Positions 5,403-6,973 of a stretch of DNA of 6,973 nucleotides are shown one piece after another. A program made the translations under genes and the position numbers. The notes beneath the pieces were generated by a model. That model worked only from the letters and a program-made list of their open reading frames with translations. It had not been told where the DNA came from and ran no database searches. The stretch is taken from positions 1 to 6,973 of the forward strand of contig JAHEXN010000192.1 of the NCBI GenBank assembly GCA_023252095.1. Reading direction: 5' to 3'. The stretch is from Actinomycetes bacterium (GTDB lineage: Bacteria; Actinomycetota; Actinomycetes; Propionibacteriales; Nocardioidaceae). How positions within the stretch are numbered: position 1 is the stretch's first letter; each line of letters opens with the position of its first letter.

Positions 5403-6230
5403 ATGACTGTTCGCGATGTTCCCCTGTCCGACTCCGTCTCGATCCCGCAGCTCGGCTTCGGCGTGTTCCAGGTCGACCCCGCCACGACCCAGGAGGTCGT
5501 CGAGCACGCGCTCGAGGCGGGCTACCGGCACATCGACACCGCCAAGGTGTACGGCAACGAGGAAGGCGTCGGCAAGGCGCTCGCCGCCTCAGGGGTCGAC
5601 CGCGACGACGTCTTCGTCACGACCAAGCTGTGGAACGCCGACCAGGGCCGTGACGCGACCCTCGCGGCCTTCGACGCGAGCCTGGAGCGCCTCGGACTCG
5701 ACGTGCTGGACCTCTACCTGATCCACTGGCCCATGCCCGAGAACGGCACGTTCGTGGAGACGTGGAGCGCGCTCGAGGAGCTCCGCGCCAGCGGTCGCGT
5801 CCGGGCCATCGGCGTCTCGAACTTCCGCGCCGAGGACCTCGCGGCCCTGGAGAGCGCCGGACTCTCGACTCCCGCGATCAACCAGGTCGAGACGCACCCG
5901 CTCCTCGCTCAGGTCTCGCTCCGCGAGTACCACCAGGCGCACGGCATCCTGACCGAGGCCTGGAGCCCGTTGGCGCAGGGCGAGGTCCTGGACCTGCCCG
6001 AGATCACGGGCATCGCGGCAGCGCACGACGCGACACCGGCCCAGGTCGTCATCGCGTGGCACCTGGCGATCGGCAACGTCGTCATCCCGAAGTCCGTGAC
6101 CCCGGACCGGATCGTCTCGAACCTCGCCGCCGCCGAGCTCACGCTGAGCGACGACGAGGTCACGACGATCAGCGGGCTCGATCGCGGGCACCGGATCGGG
6201 CCGGACCCGAGCACGTTCCACGCCGCCTGA
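5403..6230 (+). CDS. Aldo/keto reductase (2,5-diketo-D-gluconate reductase type)
   Basis: This is a cytoplasmic NADPH-dependent reductase of aldehydes or ketones with the (beta/alpha)8 AKR fold, 275 residues from the ATG at 5403, a normal length. The catalytic tetrad is complete: D45 in YRHIDTAKVYGNEE, Y50, K75 in VTTKLWN, and H108 in LYLIHWPMP. Also visible are the AKR signature GVSNF (137-141), the NQVETHPLL strand, and the cofactor motif IPKSVTPDRI near 228-237, which contacts the NADPH phosphate. The C-terminus reading DRGHRIGPDPSTFHAA is typical of the AKR5 / DkgA-like group. The natural substrate cannot be told; these enzymes commonly detoxify small carbonyls such as methylglyoxal. A GTG at 5394 would add three residues. 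The ATG is preferred because of the -10 box at 5390-5395. The gene is separated from the membrane protein by 47 nt and probably has its own promoter. Confidence 0.94.
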   Translation: MTVRDVPLSDSVSIPQLGFGVFQVDPATTQEVVEHALEAGYRHIDTAKVYGNEEGVGKALAASGVDRDDVFVTTKLWNADQGRDATLAAFDASLERLGLDVLDLYLIHWPMPENGTFVETWSALEELRASGRVRAIGVSNFRAEDLAALESAGLSTPAINQVETHPLLAQVSLREYHQAHGILTEAWSPLAQGEVLDLPEITGIAAAHDATPAQVVIAWHLAIGNVVIPKSVTPDRIVSNLAAAELTLSDDEVTTISGLDRGHRIGPDPSTFHAA

Positions 6231-6235
6231 CGTCC

Positions 6236-6253
6236 GGGCCCGTCGCCGGGCTC
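6236..6253 (+). terminator. GC hairpin after the aldo/keto reductase (weak terminator candidate)
   Basis: GCCCG (6238-6242) pairs with CGGGC (6247-6251) around TCGC, extendable by a G-T and a G-C pair. It lies 8 nt after the stop codon. There is no T-tract, so intrinsic termination is uncertain. Confidence 0.35.
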
Positions 6254-6260
6254 TGCCGCC

Positions 6261-6290
6261 CTGACGGACTGGGCTCACCTTCCCTATGCT
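6261..6290 (+). promoter_or_regulatory. Leaderless promoter of the terminal secreted-protein gene
   Basis: CTGACG (6261-6266, four of six matches to TTGACA) is followed after 18 bp by TATGCT (6285-6290) and, six bases later, by the GTG at 6297. This is one of the two best sigma70-like promoters in the window. There is no Shine-Dalgarno, so the transcript probably starts at the G of the GTG. Confidence 0.6.
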
Positions 6291-6296
6291 GAGCCG

Positions 6297-6973
6297 GTGA
6301 AGTCCTGGGTGGTGAAGACGGTCACGGCCCTCGTCCTGGTCGTCGCCGTGGTGGCGGTGGGACTCGGGCTCAGCACGCCGGACGGCACGGTCCGTGACGC
6401 CCCCGGCCCGGACAGCACTTCCTCCGCGACCTCCGAGGTCACGGAGGAGCCGTCTCCTGAGCCCACGGCCGCGGCACCCCCGGTCGACCCGGCGGCACTG
6501 TCCCCCGTCACCGGCACGTGGCCCGGCCGGCCGGACGGCACTCCGGAGGTCTCGCCCGGTGTCGTCGACTGGTGCCCGGCGGTGCAGGTCCAGGTCAGCC
6601 CCGCCGCACGTGCGGCTGTCGGTGAGGAGGCCGCGCGTGCGGCGGCGTGCCGTGCCGTGGCCTTCACGTTCGACGTCCGCTACTCGCGCCTCTCCCTGCC
6701 GCGCGAGTCGTTCGCGGCGACGGACTTCGCCGGCGTGGAGGCGCTCCTGACCGATCGGGCCCGCGCCTCGACGTACCCGCCGCGGGTGTCTGCGGTCGTC
6801 GCTGCTCCACGCAGCACCCAGGCGCGCGAGGGCACCGGTGTCGTCCTGCTCGACGGTCCGACGCCCGGAGGCGGCCGACAGTACTTCGGTCCCCGCTGGT
6901 CGGAGGCGGGCTACGCCGACCGTCCCGTCTGGGACCGAAGTACTGTCGGCCGCCTCCGGGCGTCGGACCGTCG
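6297..6973 (+). CDS. Secreted or membrane-anchored protein of unknown function (3' end missing)
   Basis: An uninterrupted frame runs from GTG 6297 to the window end (225 codons). Residues 1-3 are MKS, followed by one hydrophobic helix (about 8-25, VTALVLVVAVVAVGLGL) acting as signal peptide or anchor. There is no lipobox cysteine. A low-complexity Pro/Ser/Thr/Glu linker follows (about 27-85). The rest (about 86-211) is an extracytoplasmic region with two cysteines, C93 and C118, which could form a disulfide, and an Ala/Arg-rich stretch between them. I do not recognise the family. The promoter at 6261-6290 supports this start. From 6931 on the DNA is the exact reverse complement of 6851-6893, so residues after about 211 (DRSTVGRLRASDR) probably come from an artefact; the real C-terminus is unknown. 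Confidence 0.78.
   Translation, partial: MKSWVVKTVTALVLVVAVVAVGLGLSTPDGTVRDAPGPDSTSSATSEVTEEPSPEPTAAAPPVDPAALSPVTGTWPGRPDGTPEVSPGVVDWCPAVQVQVSPAARAAVGEEAARAAACRAVAFTFDVRYSRLSLPRESFAATDFAGVEALLTDRARASTYPPRVSAVVAAPRSTQAREGTGVVLLDGPTPGGGRQYFGPRWSEAGYADRPVWDRSTVGRLRASDR
6851..6973. repeat. Perfect 43-bp inverted repeat at the window end (probable fold-back artefact)
   Basis: Bases 6851-6893 and 6931-6973 are exact reverse complements with no mismatch, around a 37-nt unique loop (6894-6930). The right arm ends at the last base of the window and may be longer. The left arm reads as normal protein-coding sequence of the secreted-protein gene, while the right arm read in the same frame brings uncommon codons (CGA, AGT, ACT). 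A strand switch at about 6930 back to 6893 explains the pattern. Confidence 0.85.

Noticed and set aside
5589..6278. Minus-strand frame over the aldo/keto reductase
   Set aside because: Antisense shadow of a gene with a complete catalytic tetrad; no domain is visible.
6284..6667. Minus-strand Thr/Ser/Ala-rich frame
   Set aside because: Antisense to the secreted-protein gene, which has a good promoter, a signal-like helix and an unbroken frame; low complexity explains the open reading.
1..6973. tRNA, rRNA, riboswitch, insertion sequence or phage genes
   Set aside because: I looked for these on both strands and saw no cloverleaf, conserved rRNA or riboswitch core, transposase or phage structural gene.

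Overview
The window is high-GC DNA with codons ending mostly in G or C, and its gene families are those of an actinobacterium. Leaderless-type starts, a mycobacterial-type LexA box, a DUF222/13E12 HNH protein, 'citrate synthase 2' divergent from pdxH, and REP-like intergenic hairpins of a style I associate with Nocardioidaceae and relatives (Nocardioides, Aeromicrobium) all agree with this. The genus is a guess.

Layout, left to right. (1) 2-313, +: 3' part of an unrecognised acidic protein. (2) 315-1598, -: a complete DUF222-HNH endonuclease-family (13E12 type) protein, convergent with gene 1. Its promoter has a near-perfect LexA/SOS box filling the 17-bp spacer and an apparently leaderless ATG. 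(3) 1599-1967: a 369-bp gap holding that promoter, about 130 bp of featureless DNA, two tandem hairpin repeats and a third REP-like palindrome. (4) 1968-2645, -: DedA-family membrane protein. (5) 2733-3371, -: pdxH, pyridoxamine 5'-phosphate oxidase. (6) 3398-4513, +: citrate synthase 2 (CitA type), divergent from pdxH across about 26-35 bp. (7) about 4510-5355, +: a two-TM membrane protein whose coding frame runs back to the citA stop but has no ATG/GTG/TTG there; the best start is a CTG overlapping the citA TGA. (8) 5403-6230, +: aldo/keto reductase of the 2,5-diketogluconate reductase type. (9) 6297-end, +: a secreted or membrane-anchored protein cut by the window end.

Most of the window is ordinary core-metabolism and envelope DNA; I see no clear new multi-gene system. 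The parts most worth a second look are the SOS-controlled leaderless HNH gene, the non-canonical start of the membrane protein coupled to citA, the REP-like repeat cluster, and a perfect 43-bp inverted repeat ending exactly at the last base. That repeat looks more like a fold-back assembly artefact than biology, so the last 43 bases and the translation from them should not be trusted.

Several genes share one start architecture: a TANNNT -10 element 6 or 7 nt before the start codon with no well-placed Shine-Dalgarno (HNH gene, pdxH, aldo/keto reductase, terminal secreted protein). This predicts that much of the window is transcribed as leaderless mRNA.
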